A stretch of DNA of 64,000 nt from Dreissena polymorpha. Taxonomy: Eukaryota > Mollusca > Bivalvia > Myida > Dreissenidae. Below are positions 10,395-22,681 of this stretch, piece by piece. The position numbers were made by a program, and so were the translations under genes. Below the pieces are notes generated by a model. The model was not told the DNA's origin. It saw only the letters and a program-made list of their open reading frames with translations, and ran no database searches. Each line of letters starts with the position of its first letter. The first letter of the stretch is position 1. Location of the stretch: the NCBI RefSeq assembly GCF_020536995.1, contig NC_068360.1, forward strand, positions 86,463,426 through 86,527,425, written 5' to 3'.

Positions 10395-11595
10395 CATACT
10401 GTGATTACTAGTACATGAAAGCCTTCGACAAAGTTTCACACCGGCGTCTCGTGCACAAACTGAAAATATATCGCTTTGGTAATAAGTCAATAAACTGGAA
10501 TGAAAACTTTCTCTCAAACAAAAGACAAAAAGATATAGTTGATGGAAGTGAATCTAAGTGGCATTTAGTCACTAGCGGAATACCCCAGGGCTCCGTGCTC
10601 GGACCAATGCTCTTCGTCATTTTCATTAACGACATCACTGAAAACATAGAAAATGATTGCCAGCTGTATTTATATGCAGATGACACAAACGTATTCAGGG
10701 ATATTGCCTCGGAACAAGACAAAGAAATGCTACAACAAGACATATTTAGCACGAGTAAGTGGTCTGACAAGTGGCTGCTCTGATTCCATCCAGACAAATG
10801 TAAAACAATGGCTATAAGCAATAAGAAATTGGCTGAAAGAACATACAAACTAAGACCAGAATTGAAACCAATGGAAACAAGCCATGCAGAGAAAGATATC
10901 GGGGTTACCATAGATGATAAGCTGACTTTTGAACAACATTTGACAGAAGAAGTGAATAAGGCAAATTCAGTATTAGGTGCAATTCGAAGATCCTTTGAAT
11001 ACCTTGACATTCCGACATTCAAAAAGTTAAATACTGCAATGATCAGACCTTACGTTGAATATGCTCATCCCATCTGGTGTCCCTACAAGAAAAAAGACAA
11101 TATAACCGTTGAAAACATGCAGATAAGAGCTACTAGAATGATTACGGGACCTAACAACCTATCATATGAAGAACGATTAAAGAAACTGAATATACCAACA
11201 CTGAGTTACAGGAGAGTGAGAGGGGATATGATAGAAGTTTATAAACTACTGAATGGAAAAATATTATTATGATGAAAAGGTATTGTTAAAACTCAATCAA
11301 GAAAGTGTAACTAGGGGAAACAATAAGAAATTATACAAGACAAGACCTCGTTTGGACATCAGAAAGTACTCATTCAGCCATCGAGTCGTTGACATCTGGA
11401 TCTCGTTACCAAACAGCGTCATCACAGCTAGATCAATAAAGTCATTTGAGGCAAGACTTGATAAGTACTAGAAAAAACAAGAAACTTTGAAGCCAAAATC
11501 TCAACCGGAAGAGATAAAGAAAATGAAGAACTTAAGTCAGAGGCTGAGGGCCTTCTTCAATAATTCATCTAAGGTATTTAAGGTAATAATCCAAA
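10395..11595 (+). mobile_element. 5'-truncated LINE, reverse transcriptase C-terminal half
   Basis: A non-LTR retrotransposon copy of jockey/CR1-like type. Visible reverse-transcriptase motifs are KAFDKVSH (10415), GIPQGSVLGP (about 10575) and the catalytic YADD (about 10673), followed by the long C-terminal region typical of these elements, with SYEERLKKLNIPTLSYRR and, at the end, SFSHRVVDIWISLPNSV. The endonuclease and the N-terminal half are absent, as in most dead-on-arrival LINEs. There is a TGA at 10781-10783 in place of an expected codon before FHPDKCK, and a frame change near 11265, so it is inactive. The 3' untranslated part runs to about 11595, with no clear tail. Clade is inferred from motifs only. 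Confidence 0.85.
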
Positions 11596-12090
11596 TACTA
11601 AATTCTTACGTCATTTGATTTAAGATAGCATCGCAAGCTGCAATCCTAGCTGATTCAGTCGCAACTTACTCCATCACCTCACCAGCTGGCTGTTCCATTA
11701 TTTTTAAGTTGGTGTCCGATATTGTTTTTAGGTTTAATGTGGACAGGCTCACAGCATATTGTTAGCACGGGATGGTCCACCCAGGCTGTCCATGATTGCT
11801 AAATGCAGAAACAAATAAAACTATAGCAAAGCTAAAAGTAATTACAATATCTAAAAAAATACACATTTACTTCTGGTTACTGTATCTTGATGTTTACAGT
11901 AAATAGAACATAGACAAAGACCATAATATTATGATAATAACGCCCGTTACGCGTAATTTACATCTTTTAACTATATGTCTTTATAAATGATTACCGTATG
12001 TGTATTTTATATAAACGCTCTGATCATATATCTGTGACCTTACTGTTTCAAGTTTGTGTTGATAACAAAGCAGGTATTCCACTTTTCCAG
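11596..12090. other. Intergenic, no gene seen
   Basis: AT-rich spacer between the LINE and the coding relic that follows. Confidence 0.5.
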
Positions 12091-12394
12091 GTCAATTTTC
12101 CCATTGTCTTTGACTGTTTGGGTTTTACCATACGCTGCAGTGTTTACCAGCTGGCAGTTAATGTTCGTAGACCCTATTTGTAAAGAGTTAGAACGGTAGA
12201 TGACAAGAGTTATGTGTGTACCACAAATCTTGCGAGTTACCGAAAACTGTTCCACTACAAAATGGCCGAGGATGTGACCGTGCTTTTTGGGTAACTTGAA
12301 GAATGCATAAAAAGCCTTCGTGACCACGAAATACAAACAAATACGAGGTATGCTGTTGGCTACAGCAGCAAAGGCTTTGGCAAAAGAAGTACCG
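12091..12394 (+). pseudogene. Coding relic of unknown family
   Basis: After an acceptor-like CACTTTTCCAG a single reading frame keeps a protein-like composition for about 100 codons, up to a donor-like CCG|GTAGGT. Recognisable stretches include SYVCTTNLASYRKLFHYKM and LEECIKSLRDHEIQTNTRYA. The frame is interrupted about twice by stops. The residue usage and the splice-like borders suggest a former exon of a host or mobile-element gene; I cannot name the family. It could also be an accidental open stretch, which I think less likely because the frame is maintained across the breaks. Confidence 0.35.
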
Positions 12395-12590
12395 GTAGGT
12401 CACCAGTAGTCAAAATACATTATTAATATGAAAAATGACTAGGGTTTGTTTAACCATGTGCGTTAAGTGCCTTTAAATCGGTGTGTAGATATACCGAAAT
12501 CCTATTAATATTAATAATTTATCAAAAAACTGCGGATATTAAGATAGAATATTGCACAATTCACTGATAAAGCAGCAGTATAATTAATTC

Positions 12591-12985
12591 CCCCACCTAA
12601 CCTTCCAAAGGACCCTACCCCTCACCCCAGCTTACCCCTTGGTTTCCAGATTGTTAAATGTACACTTATTGTGTTTGGTTTGACTTTTCAACAACAAATA
12701 ATGACAAAAATATGCGTATAGGTATTATAAACAGGCATGGCAACTGGAGTGTTTTCGATGAAAACGGTCTTGTCCAGTGTTCCTCAATCTTTCGTCAATA
12801 GGCACATAGTGCGTTTTATACTTTGTGTTTATATAATACATTAACACAGGTTCTTTTTTCAAACTGTGTATTTTTGTCAATATTCCTTGTTGAAAAGTCA
12901 AACCATTCCCAATATGTGAACATTTAACAATCTGGGACCCCTGGGATAAATGGGGGTGGCAGGTTGGGTCCGGGGAAAGTCAATA
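12591..12985. mobile_element. MITE or foldback element with long inverted ends
   Basis: The left arm (about 12591-12715) and right arm (about 12869-12985) are inverted copies sharing CCAGATTGTTAAATGT and TGGTTTGACTTTTCAACAA, about 120 bp each. The centre is unrelated and non-coding. Confidence 0.65.
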
Positions 12986-12989
12986 TACT

Positions 12990-13112
12990 TCATTTATTTG
13001 CATGCAAAATGACAAGAGTAAGAAAAAACACATGCTTTATTTGTATTTTAGGTCACCAGCCTTCAATATGCTTTATATATTCATATTAAAAATGACAAGA
13101 GTTAGAAGAAAC
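12990..13112 (-). repeat. Two inverted monomers of the 26-28 kb satellite
   Basis: Read on the minus strand, the words CTCTTGTCATTTT and GCAAATAAATGAAGTATATTG match the monomers of the array at 26190-28345. This is an outlying, inverted patch of the same family 13 kb away. Confidence 0.65.
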
Positions 13113-13505
13113 ATATATATCGTTTACTTTTTTTGTTATCGCCACTTATTTATTTTCTCAAAACAATACCACTCTTAACTAAGGGTGTAACATTTAAACG
13201 TTTGAACGGCCACGTTTTGTGTTTTGCTCAAAAACCTTTACAAAAACAGTTAACCTTTAAAAGCCAGTCTATATCAATAAAATTCGTTTTAGTTCGTTAT
13301 GTTGTGACGTTTCAAAGCTTTTTAACAGCTGCCAGGGCCCTCGTTTGGCATTTTTTACTGCCGAATATCGGCGGCTTCCCCCATGAAAAAAGTATACTTT
13401 TACCCCCTATTTCAGCTATAATCCCCCCTCCATTTTTTTAGCTCATCTATTTTTTGAAAAAAATTATGAGCTATTGTCATCACCTTGGCGTCGGCGTTGG
13501 CGTCC

Positions 13506-14372
13506 GGTTAAGTTTTGTGTTTAGGTCCACTTTTCTCAGAAAGAATCAATGCTATTGCATTCAAACTTGGTACACTTACTTACTATCATGAGAGGACTGG
13601 GCAGGCAAAGTTAGATAACTCTGGCGTGCAATTTGACAGAATGATGTGCCCTTTTTATACTTAGAAAATTGAAAATTTTGGTTAAGTTTTGCGTTTAGGT
13701 CCACTTTTCTCAGAAAGTATCAATGCTGTTGCATTCAAACTTGGTACACTTACTTACTATCATGAGGGGACTGGGCAGGCAAAGTTAGATAACTCTGGCG
13801 TGCATTTTTACAGAATTATGTGCCCTTTTTATACTTAGAAAATTGAATATTTTGGTTAAGTTTTGTGTTTAGGTCCACTTTATTCCTACAGTATCAAAGC
13901 TATTGCTTTCATACTTGCAACACTTATTAACTATCATAAGGGGACTGTGCAGGCAAAGTTATGTAACTCTGACTGGCATTTGGACGGAATTATGGGCCCT
14001 TTATACTTAGAAAATTTAAAATTTGGTTAAGTTTTGTGTTTTGGTCCACTTTACCCCTAAAGTATCATAGATATTGCTTTCATACTTGGAACACTCGCAA
14101 ACTATCATAAGGGTACAGTAAAAGGACAAGTTGCATAACTCTGGTTGTCATTTTTACGGAATTATGGCCCTTTTTTGACTTAGTAACTTTGAATATATGG
14201 TTAAATTTTGTGTTTCAATCCACTTTACTTCTTAACTATCAAGGCTATTGCTTTCAAACTTCAAATACTTTCATGCTATCATGAGGTTACTGTACCTGGC
14301 AAGTTGAATTTTACCTTGACCTTTGAATGACCTTGACTCTCAAGGTCAAATTATTAAATTTTGCTAAAATTG
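13506..14372 (+). repeat. 174-bp tandem repeat, five units
   Basis: Units begin with GGTTAAGTTTTGTGTTTAGG-like sequence at 13506, 13680, 13854, 14025 and 14199. The first two are nearly identical and later ones increasingly diverged, so divergence grows along the array. Confidence 0.9.
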
Positions 14373-14715
14373 CCATAACTTCTTTATTTATGATTAGATT
14401 TGATTGATACTTTGACAAAACTACTCTTACCTGACATACCACAATAGACTCCACCCAAACCTTCCCCCGTGCCCTCCCCCCCCCGAATCCCCCCCCTATT
14501 TTTTTTTTTTTAAGATCATCTCACAAATGACCACCACACCCTCACACTATACCCCCCCCCACCCCCCACCCCAATTTTTTTTATATTTTTTTTGAAACGG
14601 TTAAAAAACACAAATATTTATTTTTATAATTTTTATGTTTGAAATATCGTCCAACCATCGCACCCAAGAATCCCAACCCACCCCTCCCCCCATCGAATCC
14701 CCCCCCCTAATTTTT

Positions 14716-15457
14716 ATGTCCCCCACTATTGTAGTGGGGGACATATTGTTTTTTGCCCTGTCTGTCAGTCTGTTGGTCTGTACGTTGGTCTGTTGGTCTG
14801 TTTGCGCCAACTTTAACATTTTGCAATAACTTTTGCTATATTGAAGATAGCAACTTCATATTTGGCATGCATGTGTATCTCATGAAGCTGCACATTTTGA
14901 GTGGTAAAAGGTCAAGGTCAAGGTCATCCTTCAAGGTCAGAGGTCAAATATATGTGGCCAAAATCGCTCATTTTATGAATACTTTTGCAATATTGAAGAT
15001 AGCAACTTGATATTTGGCATGCATGTGTATCTCATGGAGCTGCACATTTTGAGTGGTGAAAGGTCAAGGTCAAGGTCATCATTCAAGGTCAGAGGTCAAA
15101 TATGTGTGGCCCAAATCGCTTATTTTATAAATACTTTTGCAATATTGAAGATAGCAACTTCATATTTGGCATGCATGTGCATCTCATGGACCTGCACATT
15201 TTGAGTGGTGAAAGGTCAAGGTCAAGGTCATCCTACAAGGTCAGGGGTCAAATATATGTGGCCCAAATCGCTTATTTTATGAATACTTTTGCAATATTGA
15301 AGATAGCAACTTGATATTTGGCATGCATGTGTATCTCATGGAGCTGCACATTTTGAGTGGTGAAAGGTCAAGGTCATCCTTCACAAGGTCAAGGTCATCC
15401 TTCAAGGTCAAACATCATATAGGGGGACATTGTGTTTCACAAACACATCTTGTTTTT
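14716..15457 (+). mobile_element. Family-C element nested in the 2.5-kb element, 153-bp units
   Basis: It starts ATGTCCCCCACTATTGTAGTG, has a CTGTCTGTCAGTCTGTTGG tract, and ends GGGGGACATTGTGTTTCACA with ACATCTTG. Inside are four units of 153 bp (about 14832, 14985, 15138, 15290) containing GGTCAAGGTCAAGGTC, very similar to one another. C-rich sequence of the host element continues on both sides with the same words, as expected for an insertion between tandem units. Confidence 0.75.
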
Positions 15458-17058
15458 ATTTTTTTTAAGATCATCTCACAAATGACCACCACACCCTCAC
15501 ACTATACCCCCCCCCACCCCCCCACCCCCAAATTTCTTCTTTTTTTTTAAACGGTTAAAAATCACAAATATTTATTTTTATTATTTTATGTTTGAAATAT
15601 CGTCCAAACCATCGCACCCAAGAATCCCACCCCCCCCCCCTCCCCCCACCCAAATTTCTTTTTTTTTTAAACGGTTAAAAATCACAATATTTATTTTTAT
15701 TATTTTATGTTTGAAATACCATCCAACCATCGCACCCAAGAATCCCCCCACCACCCCCCCCCCCGATTTATTTTTTTTTGCAGTTTTGGAAAATAATGTA
15801 ATAAATGTCCACACCCCCACACTATACACCCCTCTTCACTCCACCCCTCCCTCCTTTGTGATTGAAAATGAGAGTCCCTTCACCTTTAAAAAGAAAATAG
15901 ATGAGCGGTCTGCACCCGCAAGGCGGTGCTCTTGTTTTTAAATGTTATACCTATTTTGCCTGCTGGTATGGTGCTACTAACTTTGATTAGTTGTTTATTT
16001 ATATAAATCATATTAAAATATCGCAATTTTAAGTGCTCAATGGTTGGTGAAAAGATCTTCTAAAATTCCCATTTTCGCCCAAAACGACGCAAATTCCCCC
16101 TCTAAGGGCCCCGGTCCCAATCCCGCAAAGTGTAGAGAGGGCCCTCGTTGCTGAAAAAGACTCGTATTAAAAACTATTTGTATCCTGTGCGCCAGATGGC
16201 CCTTATTCACAATACCGTAAGCATAACAATACACCATCAGGGTTTTTTTTTAGAAAAAGGGGAAGACGCTGGACGCTGGGTAAGAGGGGAAAATTGAGCG
16301 GGAAAGAGACATATTTGGGGAAAAAATTAAAACTATTCATTTCAATGTCTATAACTCACCTACAGACTTCAGGGTTTTTTTAGAAAAAGAGGAGTGTCTC
16401 TGACCTTTTTGTTCTTAAACACATGAACAAGTATGATATTAAAGTCAAAGTCCTAAATAAAGTTGATGGGGTATATCTAATAATGGGAAATGTTTTCAAC
16501 TGGGGCCGGGGAACGATGTCAATATTGTGATTTCAATTTCACGATGAATGGGTTGACGATCTAGATCTGCTACAGTATTGGAAGGGAAAGGTGCGGCAGC
16601 TGCCGATTGTCTACTTTCACTTTCACAATAATCCGACAGTATTAATCGATGTTGATTACATGTACCTCCGAATCCTGCTGGGTTTCAACGGATTTTGATG
16701 ATTCATTCTTAAAAAATGTGTCAACGCAATTAATATTTTCCGAGTCAGAACGTTTTATTTTGTTCGTTTATGAACGCCAATTGTGAGACTTTTTTCTGTT
16801 TTAACGTTTATATATTGGCTTTCACATAACCCGGATGAAAATTCGACTGGTTTCCGGTAATTAATTGACGAAACATCCTTCTCGCGCAAGACCGGAATCC
16901 AGTAAAATAGTCACATGATTAATACGATTAGTTGCCCGGTTTCCATGACGTAATTTAAGAGATATATATAGAATCACTGGGATTCCCAGATTTGAGTTTT
17001 TTTTTTTTTTTTTTAAATAAATCTCAAATACACACACACCCAGATTTGAGTGTTCGTC

Positions 17059-17237
<179 letters not shown>

Positions 17238-18021
17238 TCGTTGTACATGATACAAATTGGATAAGTGTCGACTTCCCAAAAGAAAAAAAACACTTTATTG
17301 AGGGTAAAATATTATATTATGGTGAAAAATTATATTTTTGGAGGGGAAATGGTATTTTTAGAGGAAAAATTCTGGTAGGGGAAGACGCCGAATATCGGCG
17401 TCACTTTCGTAGTAAAAGAAACCCCTGACCATGTACGGACTAGACCTCTTGAATATTAAACGCGCATCATCATGAAATTCCCGGCTTTTGTTGCATGAGA
17501 ATGCCCCGAATCCTCTTGAACATTCAACGCGTGTCGGCCCGAGGAAATATTCACGACGTTTATTCATCGCCATTCATTTCTCGAGATATGGCGAACAATC
17601 TCCGTTAAGGAACATTTTACTAAAATTTAAGTACGCATCTTTTGATATTCATCGTGTTATAAGTAGAACGTTAAAAAATTTAAAGAGTAAAACTGGTTTA
17701 CTCTTATTTAAGGAATGTTGGTAAATAATTCACATTCGTGTCAAAATATTGGCATGTAAGTAGACAAATTGTAACCCATTGGTTAGACAACGATGAGAAC
17801 AGTTGGTTTTAGTATGACATCATGTGCGAATGGGTTATGCACTAAATATAATATCCGGAAATAAGTACTACATGTACTTTCAGTTTGAAGAAGTGATGGC
17901 ACTGATGCGTGATGATTTTAAAACGGACAAAGGGATACCGTTTAAACGGTAACGTTTCGTTTATTTCATTTCGTTTAAACGTTTAGAAAAATCTGTAAAC
18001 GTGACACCCTTACTCTTAACT

Positions 18022-18497
18022 AGAACATCAGTTATAGACATAAACAAACCTTTTCATTAAGTAGGTACATGTAATAGCTTGTTATGTAGCAAACATACTT
18101 TAATAGTAGAAACATAATCAATTTATTTATATGTTCTTGTTTGTTATTGAATCAGGCTCAAATATTGTCAACAACAAAAGGGTCCAGTGGCTGAATGGGA
18201 AACCATTCCCCATGGCCTAAGGCCTAAAGCATGAATATTTTATATAAAACATTGTACAGAAGACATTTACAATGTTTCTTTTAATAATACTGAAGTTGTT
18301 AAAATGATGAACCACACTCGGCATTGAAAACAACACTTCTGTGTGTGTTCAGATTGAATTTCAGTGAATGTGGAAGTGATCAATAAGCAGATTTGCACTT
18401 CATTACAACCAGCCTAAGGTAATTGTGGCCGCTGTTATGTAAATGCAAGTCTGTTGTAATCATCATAATGTAAACATACATGTATTGTGTGTTAAAA
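18022..18497. other. Intergenic, no gene seen
   Basis: Spacer between the nested insertion and the 28-bp minisatellite. No gene or repeat recognised. Confidence 0.5.
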
Positions 18498-21400
18498 TGC
18501 AAGGAGGATAAAAACAGGAGGATGCAAGGAGGATAATCACAGGAGGAGGATGATCACAGGAGGAGGATGCAAGGAGGATGATCACAGGAGGATGCAAGGA
18601 GGATAATCTCAGGAAGAGGATGCAAGGAGGATAATCTCAGGAAGAGGATGCAAGGAGGATAATCACAGAAGGAGGATGCAAGGAGGATAATCACAGAAGG
18701 AGGATGCAAGGAGGATAATCTCAGGAGGACGATGCAAGGAGGATAATCACAGAAGGAGGATGCAAGGAGGATAATCACAGAAGGAGGATGCAAGGAGGAT
18801 AATCTCAGGAGGAGGATGCAAGGAGGATAATCACAGAAGGAGGATGCAAGGAGGATAATCACAGGAGGAGGATGCAAGGAGGATAATCTCAGGAGGAGGA
18901 TGCAAGGAGGATAATCTCAGGAGGAGGATGCAAGGAGGATAATCACATGAGGAGGATGCAAGGAGGATAATCACAGGAGGACGATGCAAGGAGGATAATC
19001 ACAGAAGGAGGATGCAAGGAGGATAATCTCAGGAGGAGGATGCAAGGAGGATAATCACAGGAAGAGGATGCAAGGAGGGTAATCTCAGGAGGGGGATGCA
19101 AGGAGGATAATCACAGGAGGAGGATGCAAGGAGGATAATCTCAGGAGGAGGATGCAAGGAGGATAATCACAGGAGGAGGATGCAAGGAGGATAATCACAG
19201 GAGGAGGATGCAAGGAGGATAATCTCAGGAGGAGGATGCAAGGAGGATAATCTCAGGAGGAGGATGCAAGGAGGATAATCTCAGGAGGAGGATGCAAGGA
19301 GGATAATCACAGGAGGACGATGCAAGGAGGATAATCTCAGGAGGAGGATGCAAGGAGGATAATCTCAGGAGGAGGATGCAAGGAGGATAATCTCAGGAGG
19401 GGGATGCAAGGAGGGTAATCTCAGGAGGAGGTTGCAAGGAGGATAATCACAGGAGGGGGATGCAAGGAGGATAATCACAGGAGGAGGATGCAAGGAGGAT
19501 AATCTCAGGAGGAGGATGCAAGGAGGATAATCACAGGAGGAGGATGCAAGGAGGATAATCACAGGAGGAGGATGCAAGGAGGATAATCTCAGGAGGAGGA
19601 TGCAAGGAGGATAATCTCAGGAGGAGGATGCAAGGAGGATAATCTCAGGAGGAGGATGCAAGGAGGATAATCTCAGGAGGAGGATGCAAGGAGGATAATC
19701 TCAGGAGGAGGATGCAAGGAGGATAATCTCAGGAGGAGGATGCAAGGAGGATAATCTCAGGAGGGGGATGCAAGGAGGATAATCTCAGGAGGAGGATGCA
19801 AGGAGGATAATCACAGGAGGAGGATGCAAGGAGGATAATCTCAGGAGGAGGATGCAAGGAGGATAATCTCAGGAGGAGGATGCAAGGAGGATAATCACAG
19901 GAGGAGGATGCAAGGAGGATAATCACAGGATGAGAATGCAAGGAGGATAATCACATGAGGAGGATGCAAGGAGGATAATCTCAGGAGGGGGATGCAAGGA
20001 GGATAATCTCAGGAGGAGGATGCAAGGAGGATAATCTCAGGAGGGGGATGCAAGGAGGATAATCTCAGGAGGAGGATGCAAGGAGGATAATCACATGAGG
20101 AGGATGCAAGGAGGATAATCTCAGGAGGAGGATGCAAGGAGGATAATCTCAGGAGGAGGATGCAAGGAGGATAATCACAGGAGGAGGATGCAAGGAGGAT
20201 AATCACAGGAAGAGGATAATCTCAGGAGGAGGATGCAAGGAGGATAATCTCAGGAGGAGGATGCAAGGAGGATAATCTCATGAGGAGGATGCAAGGAGGA
20301 TAATCACAGGAGGAGGATGCAAGGAGGATAATCTCAGGAGGACGATGCAAGGAGGATAATCACAGGAGGAGGATGCAAGGAGGATAATCTCAGGAGGAGG
20401 ATGCAAGGAGGATAATCTCAGGAGGAGGATGCAAGGAGGATAATCTCAGGAGGAGGATGCAAGGAGGATAATCTCAGGAGGACGATGCAAGGAGGATAAT
20501 CTCAGGAGGACGATGCAAGGAGGATAATCTCAGGAGGAGGATGCAAGGAGGATAATCACAGGAGGGGGATGCAAGGAGTATAATCTCAGGATGAGAATGC
20601 AAGGAGGATAATCACAGTAAGAGGATAATCTCAGGAGGAGGATGCAAGGAGGATAATCTCAGGGGGAGGATGCAAGGAGGATAATCACAGTAAGAGGATA
20701 ATCACAGGAGGAGGATGCAAGGAGGATAATCTCAGGAGGAGGATGCAAGGAGGATAATCACAGGAGGAGGATGCAAGGAGGATAATCACAGGAGGAGGAT
20801 GCAAGGAGGATAATCTCAGGAGGAGGATGCAAGGAGGATAATCTCAGGAGGAGGATGCAAGGAGGATAATCACAGGAGGAGGATGCAAGGAGGATAATCA
20901 CATGAGGAGGATGCAAGGAGGATAATCTCAGGAGGAGGATAATCTCAGGAGGAGGATGCAAGGAGGATAATCACAGGAGGAGGATAATCACAGTAAGAGG
21001 ATAACCTCAGGAAGAGGATGCAAGGAGGATAATCACAGGAGGACGATGCAAGGAGGGTAATCTCAGGAGGAGGATGCAAGGAGGATAATCTCAGGAGGAG
21101 GATGCAAGGAGGATAATCTCAGGAGGACGATGCAAGGAGGATAATCTCAGGAGGAGGATGCAAGGAGGGTAATCTCAGGAAGAGGATGCAAGGAGGATAA
21201 TCACAGGAGGGGGATGCAAGGAGGATAATCTCAGGAGGACGATGCAAGGAGGATAATCTCAGGAGGAGGATGCAAGGAGGATAATCTCAGGAGGAGGATG
21301 CAAGGAGGATAATCACAGGAGGAGGATGCAAGGAGGATAATCTCAGGAGGAGGATGCAAGGAGGATAATCTCAGGAGGAGGATGCAAGGAGGATAATCTC

Positions 21401-22420
21401 AGGAGGAGGATGCAAGGAGGATAATCACAGGAGGAGGATGCAAGGAGGATAATCTCAGGAGGAGGATGCAAGGAGGATAATCTCAGGAGGAGGATGCAAG
21501 GAGGATAATCTCAGGAAGAGGATGCAAGGAGGATAATCTCAGGAGGAGGATGCAAGGAGGATAATCACAGGAGGGGGATGCAAGGAGGATAATCTCAGGA
21601 GGAGGATGCAAGGAGGATAATCTCAGGAGGAGGATGCAAGGAGGATAATCTCAGGATGAGAATGCAAGGAGGATAATCACAGGAAGAGGATAATCACAGG
21701 AGGAGGATAATCTCAGGAGGAGGATGCAAGGAGGATAATCTCAGGAGGAGGATGCAAGGAGGGTAATCACAGGGGGAGGATGCAAGGAGGATAATCTCAG
21801 GAGGACGATGCAAGGAGGGTAATCTCAGGAGGAGGATGCAAGGAGGATAATCTCAGGAGGAGGATGCAAGGAGGATAATCTCAGGAGGAGGATGCAAGGA
21901 GGATAATCACAGGAGGAGGATGCAAGGAGGATAATCTCAGGAGGACGATGCAAGGAGGATAATCACAGGAGGAGGATGCAAGGAGGATAATCTCAGGAGG
22001 AGGATGCAAGGAGGATAATCTCAGGAGGAGGATGCAAGGAGGATAATCTCAGGAGGAGGATGCAAGGAGGATAATCTCAGGATGAGAATGCAAGGAGGAT
22101 AATCACAGGAAGAGGATAATCACAGGAGGAGGATAATCACAGGAGGGGGATGCAAGGAGGATAATCACAGGAGGAGGATGCAAGGAGGATAATCACAGGA
22201 GGAGGATGCAAGGAGGATAATCACAGGAGGAGGATGCAAGGAGGATAATCTCAGGAAGAGGATAATCACAGAATGAGAATGCAAGGAGGATAATCACAGG
22301 AGGATGCAAGGAGGATAATTATAGTAGGAGGATACAACGAGGATAATCACAGTAGGAGGATGCAAGGAGAATAATCACGTGAGGAGGATTCTAGGAGGAT
22401 GCAAGGAGGATTATCACAGG
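18498..22420 (+). repeat. 28-bp minisatellite, about 140 units
   Basis: The unit is AGGAGGATGCAAGGAGGATA followed by ATCTCAGG or ATCACAGG, 28 bp in all, repeated for 3.9 kb. Two unit types (CTC and CAC) are intermixed; variants AGAAGG cluster at the left end, and ACGATGC and GGGGATGC recur. Shortened units lacking the TGCAAGGAGG part occur, for example near 20211, 20690, 20940, 21670 and 22115. The plus strand is strongly purine-rich. Minus-strand open frames rich in Pro, Leu and Ser are by-products of the repeat. Confidence 0.97.
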
Positions 22421-22681
22421 GTCACTGAGTGTACATGATGCAGGAAGATGCTGATATTTCATTCCGCTGACAGAAATTAAGAGCCTGACCCAACATAGTT
22501 AAAGCAGAATAATAATAAAATTAAAAAACAGAAGCATACCAATACTCGAATTCATAGTTAATGAGATACATCAACAGCTAATTTACCAAATAACAATGAT
22601 GACAGAATATATTCTTTTACAATAAAAATGTTCTAAAACATTAAATGTGTAGACATTCTGTGTAGTTATCATAGTATTTTT

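Larger units (their letters stand above)
13440..15944 (-). mobile_element. 2.5-kb element with AGCTCATCTATTTT ends
   Basis: The left end AGCTCATCTATTTTTTGAA is inverted at the right end (AAAATAGATGAGCGG), which continues to GGCGGTGCTCTTGTTTTT. On the minus strand it therefore starts AAAAACAAGAGCACCGCC. Inside are the 174-bp tandem array, C-rich tandem segments and a nested family-C element. Non-coding. Confidence 0.7.

Noticed and set aside
10408-11022. 204-codon minus-strand open frame
   Set aside because: Antisense shadow of the LINE reverse-transcriptase frame, which has clear catalytic motifs on the plus strand.
18554-20961. Minus-strand frames with a repeating HPPPVIILLASSS motif
   Set aside because: By-product of the 28-bp minisatellite; three repeats make a multiple of three, so any phase can stay open.
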